NCBI RefSeq assembly: GCF_904846605.1
Contig: NZ_CAJHBI010000013.1
Span: 1 to 64,000, forward strand
Direction: 5' to 3'
Origin: Psychrobacter sp. 72-O-c
GTDB taxonomy: Bacteria; Pseudomonadota; Gammaproteobacteria; Pseudomonadales; Moraxellaceae
DNA length: 64,000 nucleotides
The position numbers and the translations under genes were made by a program. Positions within the stretch are counted from its first letter, which is position 1, and each line of letters begins with the position of its first letter. Shown one piece after another: positions 55,499 through 64,000 of this stretch. The notes beneath the pieces were generated by a model. That model searched no databases and was not told where the DNA came from. It saw nothing but the letters and a program-made list of their open reading frames with translations.

Positions 55499-56911
55499 TT
55501 ATTCTTTCTCATCAGTCTCAAACAATGCCGCAACAAACTGCTTGGGACTAAAAGCACGCAAGTCATCAATCGACTCACCAACTCCAATATAACGAATAGG
55601 AACATCAGTGGTTTCAGCAATATTAAATACCACACCGCCTTTAGCAGTGCCATCTAGTTTAGTAATAGTAATACCCGTTAACGGCACTACTTTATTAAAC
55701 AGCTCAACTTGATTAATCGCATTTTGTCCCGTACCCGCATCAAGGATAATCATGCCTTCGTGCGGCGCAGTAGGATCAGATTTACGCATCACGCGTACCA
55801 CTTTTTCTAGCTCGGCCATTAAGTGGGTTTTATTTTGCAAGCGACCTGCAGTATCCGCTATCAGCACATCAATATTTTTAGCTTTGGCAGACTGCATGGC
55901 ATCGAAGATAACTGAGGCACTATCCGAGCCGTGACCTTGAGCAACGACCGGAATATCATTACGATCACCCCAAATTTGTAGCTGCTCCGTAGCAGCAGCA
56001 CGGAAAGTATCGCCGGCAGCCAGCATCACAGATTTACCCTCACCTTGTAAGCGCTTAGCAAGCTTACCGATAGTGGTGGTTTTGCCGACGCCATTGACGC
56101 CAACCACCAAAATAACGAAAGGTTTTTTGCTGGTATCAATTACAAGTGGTGCGACTTTCGGCGTTAGGATATCGACCAGTTCCGTTTGTAATGCTTTATA
56201 TAAAGAATGCGCATAGATTAAATCGCCACGTGTCGTCTGTTCAGTCAAACTTTTGATGATACGATTGGTCGCATTTACGCCAATGTCAGCAACTAATAAC
56301 TGATCTTCGACCTCTTCTAACAGCTCATCGTCAATTTCTTTACCGCCGATAAGGATACTCACCATACCTTCAGCCAAATTCTTACGTGACTTGGTCAAAC
56401 CTGACTTCATACGGTTGAACCAGCTGCCCTTTTGACGACCTTGTGGCTCATTTTCTTGTTGAGTATCTTGCGGTTCAACTTCTTGTTCTGGCTCTGATTT
56501 AGACGGTTCAGCACTACTGCTTCTAGAATGAGCGCTTCCACTATCACCCAATTGCGCTTGTAGAGGCATTATTGGTATAGCAGGTTGCGCAGTCTCATTC
56601 TTCGGTTGGCTCGGCGCTGGACTGTCGCTAGGCGGTGTGCTTTCGGTCTCATTTTTGACTTCAGGTGATACAATCGGCGCACCCAAGGCTATATTTTCTA
56701 CCCCATCTACGCTTGAAACATCTGTATTTGCCGCTTTGTCCTCTTTATTATCGAGATCGCGCTCTTCATAAGGCGCTTTGGGCTCAAAATCGTCAATAAT
56801 GGGTACAGATTGCGCCGGCATGCTGGGTAAGGTAATATCATCGTCATCTAAATCATCAAGGCTACCATCAAGATTGATGACCACGCGATTGTTATTGTTT
56901 GGATTATTCAT
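55499..56911 (-). CDS. ftsY: Signal recognition particle receptor FtsY
   Basis: A 470-residue SRP receptor. The N-terminal ~160 residues form an acidic, Glu/Asp/Pro-rich A region; the NG domain follows. GTPase motifs: G1 GVNGVGKTTTIGKLA near 273, DTAGRLQNK (G3) near 357, TKLDGTAKGG (G4) near 421, and the C-terminal GVGESIDDLRAF (G5) near 445. It brings ribosome-SRP complexes to the SecYEG translocon. Length and acidity match the gammaproteobacterial form. ftsE and ftsX, often downstream, are not here. Confidence 0.96.
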   Translation of the reverse strand: MNNPNNNNRVVINLDGSLDDLDDDDITLPSMPAQSVPIIDDFEPKAPYEERDLDNKEDKAANTDVSSVDGVENIALGAPIVSPEVKNETESTPPSDSPAPSQPKNETAQPAIPIMPLQAQLGDSGSAHSRSSSAEPSKSEPEQEVEPQDTQQENEPQGRQKGSWFNRMKSGLTKSRKNLAEGMVSILIGGKEIDDELLEEVEDQLLVADIGVNATNRIIKSLTEQTTRGDLIYAHSLYKALQTELVDILTPKVAPLVIDTSKKPFVILVVGVNGVGKTTTIGKLAKRLQGEGKSVMLAAGDTFRAAATEQLQIWGDRNDIPVVAQGHGSDSASVIFDAMQSAKAKNIDVLIADTAGRLQNKTHLMAELEKVVRVMRKSDPTAPHEGMIILDAGTGQNAINQVELFNKVVPLTGITITKLDGTAKGGVVFNIAETTDVPIRYIGVGESIDDLRAFSPKQFVAALFETDEKE

Positions 56912-57259
56912 AAGCTTGCCCTAAAAGTTATCAAAGTCAGTAATCTGTTTATTGTTCAGTAAACTATTTGTTATAAAGACATTATCTGTATCATCCGAAT
57001 GAGAGATGATTTTGTGCTAGTTTAGCATAATTCAGACTACGCTCATTCAACCTAATAACAGAGTGTTGAATAAGTGATACAAACCGTTTAAGAAAGCTTG
57101 GCTTAAGATTTGCACACAAAACTATGACCTTTAATACGTTAAACTTCGCTACAGTTTGCTAATCGTTATTTGGCTCTTACTCCGCTTTTATTCCGCTCTT
57201 ATTCAAAGTTAAGTTATGATTCAGTGGTATTTTTCAACAGTCTTCTACTAGGAACTTTT
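56912..57259. other. 348-bp intergenic region between ftsY and small lipoprotein genes
   Basis: Divergent AT-rich region. A short tandem TCCGCTTTTAT/TCCGCTCTTAT repeat is at about 57181-57203; no RNA gene is seen. Confidence 0.5.
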
Positions 57260-57457
57260 ATGTCATTAATTATTCAATCTAATTTGCTCAATCAGTCGTC
57301 GAACAGTCAAGCATCAAAATCAAACTCCAAAAAATGGATAGGTGTTAGTACAATACTTATTATAGCTGCGTTAGCGTTTTCAGCAACAGGCTGTGGCACC
57401 ACACAAGAATTCAAGCCAACTACTAGCGTCATAGTCGGTGCTCATAAATCTTTATGA
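57260..57457 (+). CDS. Miniature lipoprotein, first of a tandem paralogous pair
   Basis: 65 residues from ATG 57260, which has AGGA (57250-57253) at normal spacing; an in-frame ATG at 57170 would give 95 residues and lacks such a site. Structure: polar Ser/Asn/Gln-rich N-region (1-25), hydrophobic core, lipobox LAFSATGC with Cys45, then only 21 residues to the stop (CGTTQEFKPTT ...). The second gene shares the core (AALxFSxxGCxTxQxxxPT). Function is unknown. It may be lipidated and exported to the envelope, next to lipoprotein-like M16 peptidase genes. Confidence 0.65.
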   Translation: MSLIIQSNLLNQSSNSQASKSNSKKWIGVSTILIIAALAFSATGCGTTQEFKPTTSVIVGAHKSL

Positions 57458-57554
57458 CACTTCTTATTTCAAGATTTGGTTATTTTAAGATTTGATTATT
57501 GTACGTTTTAGCATTAATACATTCCATTATCATTTTATATAAGTAGACCTTATC

Positions 57555-57764
57555 ATGTCATCTTCAATGCATTCACGCTTATCAAAACGCAGACGTTTAT
57601 TGAAGAGCAAATATCAATTGAACGATGTCAAAAATGGAAAAGCTACTAAAATAACCTTTGCGCTTATTATCGCTGCTTTATCTTTTTCGGTGGTAGGTTG
57701 TAGCACACTGCAAGCACTTGAACCAACGGCCATTTTGATTTCTGATATAAAGAATTCTTTATAG
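57555..57764 (+). CDS. Miniature lipoprotein, second tandem paralogue
   Basis: 69 residues. Basic N-region (RLSKRRRLLKSKYQ), hydrophobic core, lipobox LSFSVVGC with Cys49, then 21 residues to the stop (CSTLQALEPTA ...). The mature tail has the same length as that of the previous gene, and the two resemble each other at the DNA level over the lipobox and beyond, so this is a recent-enough tandem duplication. RBS is weak. No known family recognised. The start region ATGTCATCTTCA also resembles that of the downstream M16 gene. Confidence 0.6.
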   Translation: MSSSMHSRLSKRRRLLKSKYQLNDVKNGKATKITFALIIAALSFSVVGCSTLQALEPTAILISDIKNSL

Positions 57765-57858
57765 TACAGCTTATTGCTATATTTTAAAGTTGCCGTATTT
57801 TAAAGTTGCTATGTTCAATCATCATTATTCAGTCGTCATTATTATAAGTAGAAATACC

Positions 57859-59355
57859 ATGTCATCATCTAGAACCCTGCACATCGTTTGCACTTTGGCT
57901 TTATCTTTAGCATCAACCGCTACCCTCACCGCCTGTCAAACCAATAATTTTAAACAAACAGCACAATCTGATATGACATCAGTCGTGCCAGCGTCAGAAG
58001 CATCAAATTCGACTGATAAATCAGCCTTAGCTATAGATATGTCAGGCCGTCATGAATTTCAACTGGATAATGGTCTCAAAATTATCGTGAAGGAAGACCA
58101 TCGCGCGCCAGTCGTGATGACCCAGATTTGGTATCGCGTGGGTTCGGCGGATGAACCTCTTGATAAGGGAGGCATCTCGCATTTACTTGAACATATGATG
58201 TTTAAAGGTACAAGCGATGTATCAAGCGATGACTATGAGCGCTTGATTGCTAAATTTGGCGGGGTAAATAATGCCTTTACCAGCTACGACTATACGGGCT
58301 ATTACGAGTTATTTCCGGCCAATCGTCTGCCATTAGCGCTTGAATTAGAAGCGGATCGTATGACTAACCTGATCTTTAATGCCAAAGAATTTACCAAAGA
58401 GCATCAAGTGGTTATGGAAGAGCGCCGCCAACGTACCGACGATAATCCGCTTGCCAAGGCTTATGAATCGTTTCGCTTGTTAGCTTTACCTGATAGTCCT
58501 AAAGGCGAGTCGGTTATCGGACCAATGGCAGAGCTTGAATCGATTAAACTGGCAGAGTTAAAAGACTGGTATAAAACCTGGTACACACCGAATAACGCCA
58601 CTTTAGTTATTGTGGGTGATGTTGAGCCACAGGAGGTCTTAACGCAAGTCAAACGCTACTTTGGCGACTTATCTACCAGTAAACTACCAAAGCGTCCAGC
58701 AGTTAGCCAACAAGGATTTCGTGGTTATAAGCAAGTCAGCTCCGAGCAAGCGGTACAAGTTCCGGTCTTATTGATGGGTTATAACGTACCCAGTTTACTG
58801 ACCGCTGGTGCAGAGGGTGAAAAACAAGCCTACGCCTTATCGCTTGCGCAAGACGTGTTAGATGGTGGTCTGTCTGCACGCCTAGAGAGTAGATTAATAC
58901 GAGACCAAGGACTATTGACTACCGTTGGTACGTCTTATAACTTACTGGATCGTGGTGATGGGTTGTTTTTGATTCAAGCAACACCGCGTGAAGGCGTGAG
59001 CTTAGAACAAGCGCAGCAGGCTATCATGACTGAAATTAATAAGCTTGCCACTGACCCTATTGAAGCCGATGAAATCAGCCGCGCAAAGACCAATACTGTC
59101 ACCGGACTTATCTATGCTCAAGACAGTATGGAAGGGCAAGCACAGATGATTGGTTCACTGCAATCTATCGGGCTTGATGACCGACTCCTTGCCTCTTTGC
59201 CTGCCAAACTTGATAAGGTAACAATTGCTGATATCAAAGCCGCTAGCAAAAAATATTTAGTAAAAGATAATCTGACGGTTATGCATATTGTACCGCCTAA
59301 AGATGAAACAGTAACTGACAAGGTAAAAACTGACAAAGTAGAGTCAAACAACTAA
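57859..59355 (+). CDS. M16-family zinc metallopeptidase (catalytic), probable lipoprotein
   Basis: A 498-residue M16B peptidase. I chose ATG 57859: the N-terminus MSSSRTLHIVCTLALS then ends in lipobox TLTAC (Cys26), while a longer in-frame start adds unrelated residues. The inverted zinc motif HLLEH lies at residues 108-112 in GGISHLLEHMMFKGT, with the third ligand Glu in EHQVVMEERRQRTD near 183. The C-terminal half keeps the M16 core. It lies directly before a second M16 gene without HxxEH. Likely periplasmic or lipid-anchored, degrading peptides, possibly as a heterodimer. Confidence 0.92.
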   Translation: MSSSRTLHIVCTLALSLASTATLTACQTNNFKQTAQSDMTSVVPASEASNSTDKSALAIDMSGRHEFQLDNGLKIIVKEDHRAPVVMTQIWYRVGSADEPLDKGGISHLLEHMMFKGTSDVSSDDYERLIAKFGGVNNAFTSYDYTGYYELFPANRLPLALELEADRMTNLIFNAKEFTKEHQVVMEERRQRTDDNPLAKAYESFRLLALPDSPKGESVIGPMAELESIKLAELKDWYKTWYTPNNATLVIVGDVEPQEVLTQVKRYFGDLSTSKLPKRPAVSQQGFRGYKQVSSEQAVQVPVLLMGYNVPSLLTAGAEGEKQAYALSLAQDVLDGGLSARLESRLIRDQGLLTTVGTSYNLLDRGDGLFLIQATPREGVSLEQAQQAIMTEINKLATDPIEADEISRAKTNTVTGLIYAQDSMEGQAQMIGSLQSIGLDDRLLASLPAKLDKVTIADIKAASKKYLVKDNLTVMHIVPPKDETVTDKVKTDKVESNN

Positions 59356-59441
59356 GAGAATCACCTGCTTTTTTTACACTTCATACTTGATTACTAGTTA
59401 CCTATTTAACGCCCAGTCGCTTTTTTAATAAGAAGACAGTT

Positions 59442-61004
59442 ATGACTCATAAAACTTCTAAATTCACGACAAAGAAAACAGCTCTAGCCCACATACCAAA
59501 ATCAACACGGTCAACAGTTTCTAAATTTAAGCAGCTGTCCTATATGAGTATGGGTATAGCTATAGGCTTAGCAACGTTGGCTGTTCCCGCTTACGCAGAC
59601 ACGGCTATGACAGATAATCGTGCGCCCACAACTGCCATCTATGCCAATGCACCTATTGCAGCGTTGTCGAAACTGAGTAGCCTTGATAACGTCAAACCTT
59701 TACAAGTGACCGTGCCGAATGTTGAACATTTTAAAACCACAGCGGGCGTTCCAGTGTCTTTTGTACGCGCGGCAGCATTACCTATTGTCGATATAGATTT
59801 ACGCTTCAATGCTGGTAGCGCCCGTGATGGTAATATACGCTCAGAAGGCTTTGGTATTGCCAATATGGCCGCTACCATGCTCACTCAAGGGTCACAAAGC
59901 TTAGACGAAAATGAATTTACTCGCGCAGTTGAGACTTTGGGTATCAATCTAAACAGCAGCGCTTATAAAGATATGTTTATCGTTTCACTACGTAGCCTAT
60001 CCGATGATGAACATCTACTGCCGGCTATTGACTTGATGACTCAAATGCTGACTAAGCCGTCCTTTGATCAGCAAATTCTCGCGCGTAATAAAGCGCGTTT
60101 GTTGGTTGGATTGCAGCAGCAAAAACAGGACCCCGGCAGCCTCGCTAGCCTTGCCTTCAACCAAGCATTATATGGTAAACACCCCTACGCTCACCCTTCT
60201 TCCGGTACGCTTGAAAGTGTGCCTAGTATTGAACGAAAAGATCTAATTGATTTTCAAAATCGCTATTTAGTGGCTGCTAACGCCTCTCTTGCAATGACTG
60301 GCAATTTAACTTTAATTCAAGCTAAAAAACTTGCTGAAGATATTACTGTTAATTTGTCTATGGGACAGGCGGCAGCTGTTTTGCCCGAGCCTAAGCCACT
60401 CGATAAATCACAACATATCCATATTCCGTTTCCCAGTTCTCAAACCACGGTATTAATGGGGCAATTGGGTAGTAAGCGCGCCACTGATCCTAAGGCTCAG
60501 CAACAACAAACTAACTTTGCCGTTGGTAATGATGTATTGGCAGGTGGTGATTTTAACGCCCGCCTAATGACCGAAATTCGCCAAAACTTGGGTTATACCT
60601 ACGGTATTTCAGGCTCCATGAGTCCAATGCTGGCTCGCGGCCCTTACCAAATTGGCTTTTCAACACGAAACGATAAAGCACAGGCGGCTATTGACGCCAG
60701 TTTAGAGGTGATTAATGACACTTTGGATAATGGCATCACTAGCGCTGAGATGCGCCTAACGACAGACAATCTAAAGAATAGCTTTCCGATGAGTTTTGCG
60801 AGTAATGTGGGGATTAATGGTTTATTGGGAATGATGAATTTTTATCAATTGCCAGACAGCTACTTGACCGATTATGTCAGCCGTATTGACCAAGTACAGT
60901 TATCAGGAGTAAACCAGACCATGCGCGATACCCTTGATCCAGATAAGTTTTTGATTGTAACGGTTGGACAAGACGATCCTTGGAAAAAAGAACCTAATAA
61001 GTAA
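59442..61004 (+). CDS. M16-family protein, non-catalytic partner
   Basis: A 520-residue M16B homologue with a long-region signal peptide ending in PAYAD near 51. Where the catalytic HxxEH should be, the sequence reads GFGIANMAATMLTQGS, so zinc binding is absent. The RY-type pair loop of the non-catalytic half (NLGYTYGISGSMSP near 383) is intact, which completes the active site of partner subunits in related pairs. It is 86 bp after the catalytic gene. Expected role: forms a heterodimer with the upstream subunit, as in mitochondrial processing peptidase. Confidence 0.9.
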   Translation: MTHKTSKFTTKKTALAHIPKSTRSTVSKFKQLSYMSMGIAIGLATLAVPAYADTAMTDNRAPTTAIYANAPIAALSKLSSLDNVKPLQVTVPNVEHFKTTAGVPVSFVRAAALPIVDIDLRFNAGSARDGNIRSEGFGIANMAATMLTQGSQSLDENEFTRAVETLGINLNSSAYKDMFIVSLRSLSDDEHLLPAIDLMTQMLTKPSFDQQILARNKARLLVGLQQQKQDPGSLASLAFNQALYGKHPYAHPSSGTLESVPSIERKDLIDFQNRYLVAANASLAMTGNLTLIQAKKLAEDITVNLSMGQAAAVLPEPKPLDKSQHIHIPFPSSQTTVLMGQLGSKRATDPKAQQQQTNFAVGNDVLAGGDFNARLMTEIRQNLGYTYGISGSMSPMLARGPYQIGFSTRNDKAQAAIDASLEVINDTLDNGITSAEMRLTTDNLKNSFPMSFASNVGINGLLGMMNFYQLPDSYLTDYVSRIDQVQLSGVNQTMRDTLDPDKFLIVTVGQDDPWKKEPNK

Positions 61005-61233
61005 TCTTTTAAAAAAACAGTAGTCATATAAAGACAGTAGTCATATAAGTAGCAGCTTACATAGATAGGCGGCTATTCTCTAAGATAGAGTTAGTCCAAT
61101 TTGGAAACGGTACAGTGCTACTGGGATAAATTTTTTGATCAGCCTACCAAACCTCTTTTTAGTACTCTTAGGTCAATTTTATGACTCATTCTAATAAGAT
61201 TACTTGATTTATTTTCATGGATATTAGTGTGGG

Positions 61234-62262
61234 TTAGTAATGACAAGCAGAGCTGCTACTGGTGTGATTAAAGCCCCATTTCCGATAACCGTCAGTATCT
61301 AAGTGAATAGCACCGGTTGAATAGAGCCCAAGCCCAAAGTTGCGAGACTCGCCTTGGTATTGCCAAAACTGACATAACCCATCCTGCATGTTACTGAGTT
61401 GCCATAAGTTAGCTTCGTATTCGGGCACCCAGATATCTATAGCGCCTGCGGTCATGTGTTTACTTCCATTGGCCCCTCCCGCGCAGTCATTGAGTCCTGG
61501 ACTGCGATATACTGAACGAATCTCGCTACTTGCCGGTAGGATTCCTTGATTTTTTAATTCACTATATAGCCGTAATGTGGGCACGACATTTGACCACAGC
61601 TCTTGCGGTGGCAACTGATAAGGCTCATAGCCGCATTTGTCCCAGCTACGGGCAGTAGTGAGCAGCTGAGAGAGTGGCGGAACATTTTGAGCACCTACCT
61701 GTGAGCTGAGATAACGCTGGTAATTAGCGACTTGTTGGCTACGGTAGCTATTGCTATTAAGCCATGTATTGAAATCGATGCTGGCAGAATTGTTATAGGT
61801 ATTGTTGCTAGTGCTGTAAGTGCTGTTATGACTTGGCGTGCGCCTACTAGTATTAACGCGCTGACTTTCTTCTATCGATAGCTTGGCGTCGAACTCAAAC
61901 TCACGCTGTTTTTGTTGGATCAGCCCTTGCATACTATCGCCATTTAGAATAGTAACGCCAGCGCTATGATTTGCTGAAGCAGTTGAAGGCGTGATATAAG
62001 CATTACTGCTGCTACTGTTATTACTGCTGCTACTGCCATGACGCACTTCGATACGGCGCTCGCTATTATCACTTATGATAGCCGCATGAACACTGATGCT
62101 ACTGGCACTACTCGCAAAAACAAGTAATGTAATGCCAAACTTCATGGCAGCAGAAATAGGGGGATTCAAAGGTAATACCGATGCTGATTTTGGCAGCTTA
62201 TTATCAGTCTTATCAACAGAGTTATGACTATGCCTAAGGACAAAGTTTTTTACATTTATCAT
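61234..62262 (-). CDS. Peptidase M15-family (D-Ala-D-Ala carboxypeptidase-like) periplasmic protein
   Basis: A 342-residue protein. Signal-type hydrophobic segment (about 40-60; either start ATG 62262 or ATG 62145, which begins directly with the signal peptide), then an extended Ser/Asn-rich linker (about 70-190) and a C-terminal M15 domain: EIRSVYRSPGLND near 240, SKHMTAGAIDIW (HxxxxxxD zinc pair) near 263 and GAIHLDTDGYR (third His) near 320. Resembles the YcbK/PF08291 group of murein-acting endopeptidases. It is divergent from rodA, and both act on the cell wall. Confidence 0.85.
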   Translation of the reverse strand: MINVKNFVLRHSHNSVDKTDNKLPKSASVLPLNPPISAAMKFGITLLVFASSASSISVHAAIISDNSERRIEVRHGSSSSNNSSSSNAYITPSTASANHSAGVTILNGDSMQGLIQQKQREFEFDAKLSIEESQRVNTSRRTPSHNSTYSTSNNTYNNSASIDFNTWLNSNSYRSQQVANYQRYLSSQVGAQNVPPLSQLLTTARSWDKCGYEPYQLPPQELWSNVVPTLRLYSELKNQGILPASSEIRSVYRSPGLNDCAGGANGSKHMTAGAIDIWVPEYEANLWQLSNMQDGLCQFWQYQGESRNFGLGLYSTGAIHLDTDGYRKWGFNHTSSSSACHY

Positions 62263-62526
62263 TGCGTGCCACTATCAATAAAAACATTTTATCGATACTA
62301 TCAAATTTTGAACAAGCAGGCTAAACTATCGCCTTCAATAAGCCACAACACGTTTGTTAGTAACACTTATCCTTATTATTTTCATATTTATGTTACTTTC
62401 TTACCATCACGTTACTTTGTTCGTTATGATTTATTGAAATCAATGTGTTATTGCCACTGATTTATAGCTGGTTGTTTTCTTAACACTACCCTTTCTTTAA
62501 CACCATTCTTCAGCCCTATTTTGCCT

Positions 62527-63666
62527 ATGTCTTCTAGCCCGCAGTATCGATTTTCACGCCAGAGTCATCATTTTAGTCAACGTCATGAACCGACGCTATG
62601 GCAGCGCATTCATATTGATCCTTGGTTGACCCTACTCTTACTAACCATTTGCTGTATTGGCTTGACGATTTTATACAGTGCTTCGTCTCAAGATAGCAGT
62701 ATGGTCATCCGCCAGATAGTCAGTTACGGTGTCGCGTTTACAGTCATGTTTGCTATGGCGCAAGTGCCGCCCAGTATTTATCGCACTTTTACCCCCGTAT
62801 TTTATGTTTTAGGGTTGGTACTGTTGGTACTGGTCGACATTATTGGCGAGGTACGGATGGGCGCGCAGCGCTGGATTAATTTGCCAGGATTTGGCAGTGT
62901 GCAACCCTCGGAATTTATGAAGCTTGGCATGCCGATGATGTGTGCGTGGTTTTTATCCAAGCGCGATCTACCGCCGTCGCTATCAAGTGTCGCAATAACG
63001 TTAGGTCTTATCGTTATTCCTGTGTTGCTAATTGCTAAAGAGCCTGATCTTGGTACCTCACTGCTAGTGGCAGCAAGTGGTATTTTTGTGTTGTTCTTAG
63101 CGGGGCTGTCATGGCGGATGATCTCAGGTGCGCTGGCTCTATTAATACCCTTTGTAGCCTTTGCTTGGCAATTCCTATTACATGACTATCAGCGCACACG
63201 GGTACTGACGTTGTTTAATCCAGAAGCTGATATTCAAGGTGCTGGCTGGAATATTATTCAGTCTAAAACCGCTATAGGTTCAGGCGGTCTTACTGGTAAA
63301 GGTTATCTAGAGGGTACGCAGTCGCATCTACACTTTTTGCCTGAAGGACATACTGACTTTATTATCGCGGCCTTCTCTGAAGAATTCGGTCTATTTGGTG
63401 TCATGCTACTGATGTTCGTTTATGCTTGCTTATTATCGCGCGCATTATACATTGCCTTCACTCACCCCGATACCTATAGCCGATTGCTGGCAGGCGCGAT
63501 TGCCATGTCATTCTTTGTTTATGTGTTTGTTAATGTTGGCATGGTCGGCGGTATTCTGCCGGTCGTTGGTGTTCCTCTGCCGTTTATTAGTTATGGCGGC
63601 ACCGCGGTCGTGACTTTGATGGCTGGATTTGGCTTGCTGATGTCAATTCATACCCATAGACCATAA
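62527..63666 (+). CDS. rodA: Rod-shape-determining glycosyltransferase RodA (SEDS family)
   Basis: About 379 residues, with ten membrane segments, SEDS family. Key segments: GAQRWINLPGFGSVQPSEFMKLGMP near 113-138, AKEPDLGTSLLVAASG near 170-185 (KEPDLGT region of RodA), GSGGLTGKGYLEGTQSHLHFLPEGHTDFI near 255-283 and the C-terminal VVGVPLPFISYGGT. It polymerises lipid II for lateral wall growth together with PBP2. ATG 62527 preferred over TTG 62521. No other rod genes (mrdA, mreB) are adjacent. Confidence 0.93.
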   Translation: MSSSPQYRFSRQSHHFSQRHEPTLWQRIHIDPWLTLLLLTICCIGLTILYSASSQDSSMVIRQIVSYGVAFTVMFAMAQVPPSIYRTFTPVFYVLGLVLLVLVDIIGEVRMGAQRWINLPGFGSVQPSEFMKLGMPMMCAWFLSKRDLPPSLSSVAITLGLIVIPVLLIAKEPDLGTSLLVAASGIFVLFLAGLSWRMISGALALLIPFVAFAWQFLLHDYQRTRVLTLFNPEADIQGAGWNIIQSKTAIGSGGLTGKGYLEGTQSHLHFLPEGHTDFIIAAFSEEFGLFGVMLLMFVYACLLSRALYIAFTHPDTYSRLLAGAIAMSFFVYVFVNVGMVGGILPVVGVPLPFISYGGTAVVTLMAGFGLLMSIHTHRP

Positions 63667-64000
63667 TTTATCACTTCTGATCTAATAACTAATGAACGAG
63701 GTCAACAAGAAATAGTGAGGAATATAGTCGGTTCATTTTAAGACTCAAAATGATTTAAGATAGCTTTAGTATGACTTTATCTCTAAGCCTGAAATGGTTC
63801 TTGCTTCTGAGAAGCATAACCAAAAGTCATCAAATAAGAACATTTAAAGCAGCAAATTAATCGAATGAAGTAAGTAAAATATCAATATGTAAAGGTGAAT
63901 TAATAAGAATTCTAAAGCTTAAAATAAGATGATTTAAGCCAATTTAATATTTTATTATTATTGCTTGTTTGTACCTTTTTTAAATAATATTTTAAAAAAA
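63667..64000. other. 334-bp AT-rich region at window end
   Basis: No coding frame recognised after rodA. It holds a structured hairpin (63771-63830) and becomes almost pure A/T before the window end. The next gene lies beyond the window. Confidence 0.5.
63771..63830. other. Long structured inverted repeat / candidate RNA hairpin
   Basis: ATGACTTT (63771-63778) is complementary to AAAGTCAT (63823-63830); inside, GGTT/AACC (63796-63799 with 63818-63821) and TGCTTC/GAAGCA (63802-63807 with 63811-63816) make an apical stem with a TGA loop. No T-tract follows, so it is not a standard terminator. Nature unknown. Confidence 0.4.

Noticed and set aside
57170-57457. 95-residue version of the first small lipoprotein
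   Set aside because: The upstream part has no good ribosome site and is unlike a signal peptide; ATG 57260 has AGGA and gives a clean lipoprotein.
63667-64000. Start of an rRNA operon leader at the window end
   Set aside because: Some wording looked similar to rRNA flanks, but no rRNA or tRNA sequence and no clear boxA are present.

Overview
The window is a gene-dense stretch of chromosome from a gammaproteobacterium. Gene order and protein character (compact housekeeping genes, low-40s percent GC by eye, a cold-shock protein next to an RhlB-like helicase, SulP/Usp, acyl-CoA dehydrogenase pairs, an M16 peptidase pair) point to Moraxellaceae, most likely Psychrobacter. That assignment is an inference from recognisable proteins, since no rRNA is present. 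I found no tRNA, rRNA, CRISPR array, prophage or intact transposon.

Layout. 0.2-9 kb: accessory and stress genes (DMT exporter, YqhA, Ohr with a divergent AraC regulator, glutathione-dependent formaldehyde dehydrogenase with a divergent LysR regulator, UspA + SulP pair). 9-17 kb: a short UvrA paralogue, an IS1-family transposase remnant, trpC, an Smr protein, an AlkA-like glycosylase and an MscS channel. 17-25 kb: a TonB-dependent receptor, then ahcY-metF behind a well-formed S-adenosylhomocysteine (SAH) riboswitch, rsmE and a PAS-GGDEF-EAL protein. 25-32 kb: two paralogous acyl-CoA dehydrogenases and a large membrane protein of the so-called site-specific recombinase family. 32-42 kb: apaH, rsmA, pdxA (minus strand), then dnaB, alr, argF, rpiA, ilvA. 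42-50 kb: an Excalibur protein, PaiB-like protein, Hsp15, LMW-PTP, murB, a YdcF-like protein, ccoS and a copper-type TauE/SafE protein, RhlB-like helicase and Csp. 50-64 kb: aroQ, an ABC1 kinase, an ion channel, yebC, ogt, ftsY, two tiny paralogous lipoproteins, an M16 peptidase pair, an M15 peptidase and rodA.

How genes work together. ahcY and metF form one transcription unit for the activated-methyl cycle: AhcY clears SAH and MetF supplies 5-methyl-THF for methionine regeneration. The SAH aptamer in the leader gives a direct feedback signal. ccoS with the Met/His-tailed TauE/SafE protein suggests cbb3 oxidase copper maturation. The two M16 proteins look like a catalytic/non-catalytic pair. 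apaH-rsmA-pdxA keeps an order known from enterobacteria, without apaG and surA.

The most notable items are the SAH riboswitch with its promoter, the UvrA paralogue lacking the UvrB-binding domain, the tandem miniature lipoproteins with repeated leaders ahead of the M16 pair, the metal-tailed TauE/SafE protein, and several unexplained inverted or direct repeats in intergenic DNA. I did not find a clear undescribed multi-gene defence or mobile system; most of the window is ordinary core genome.
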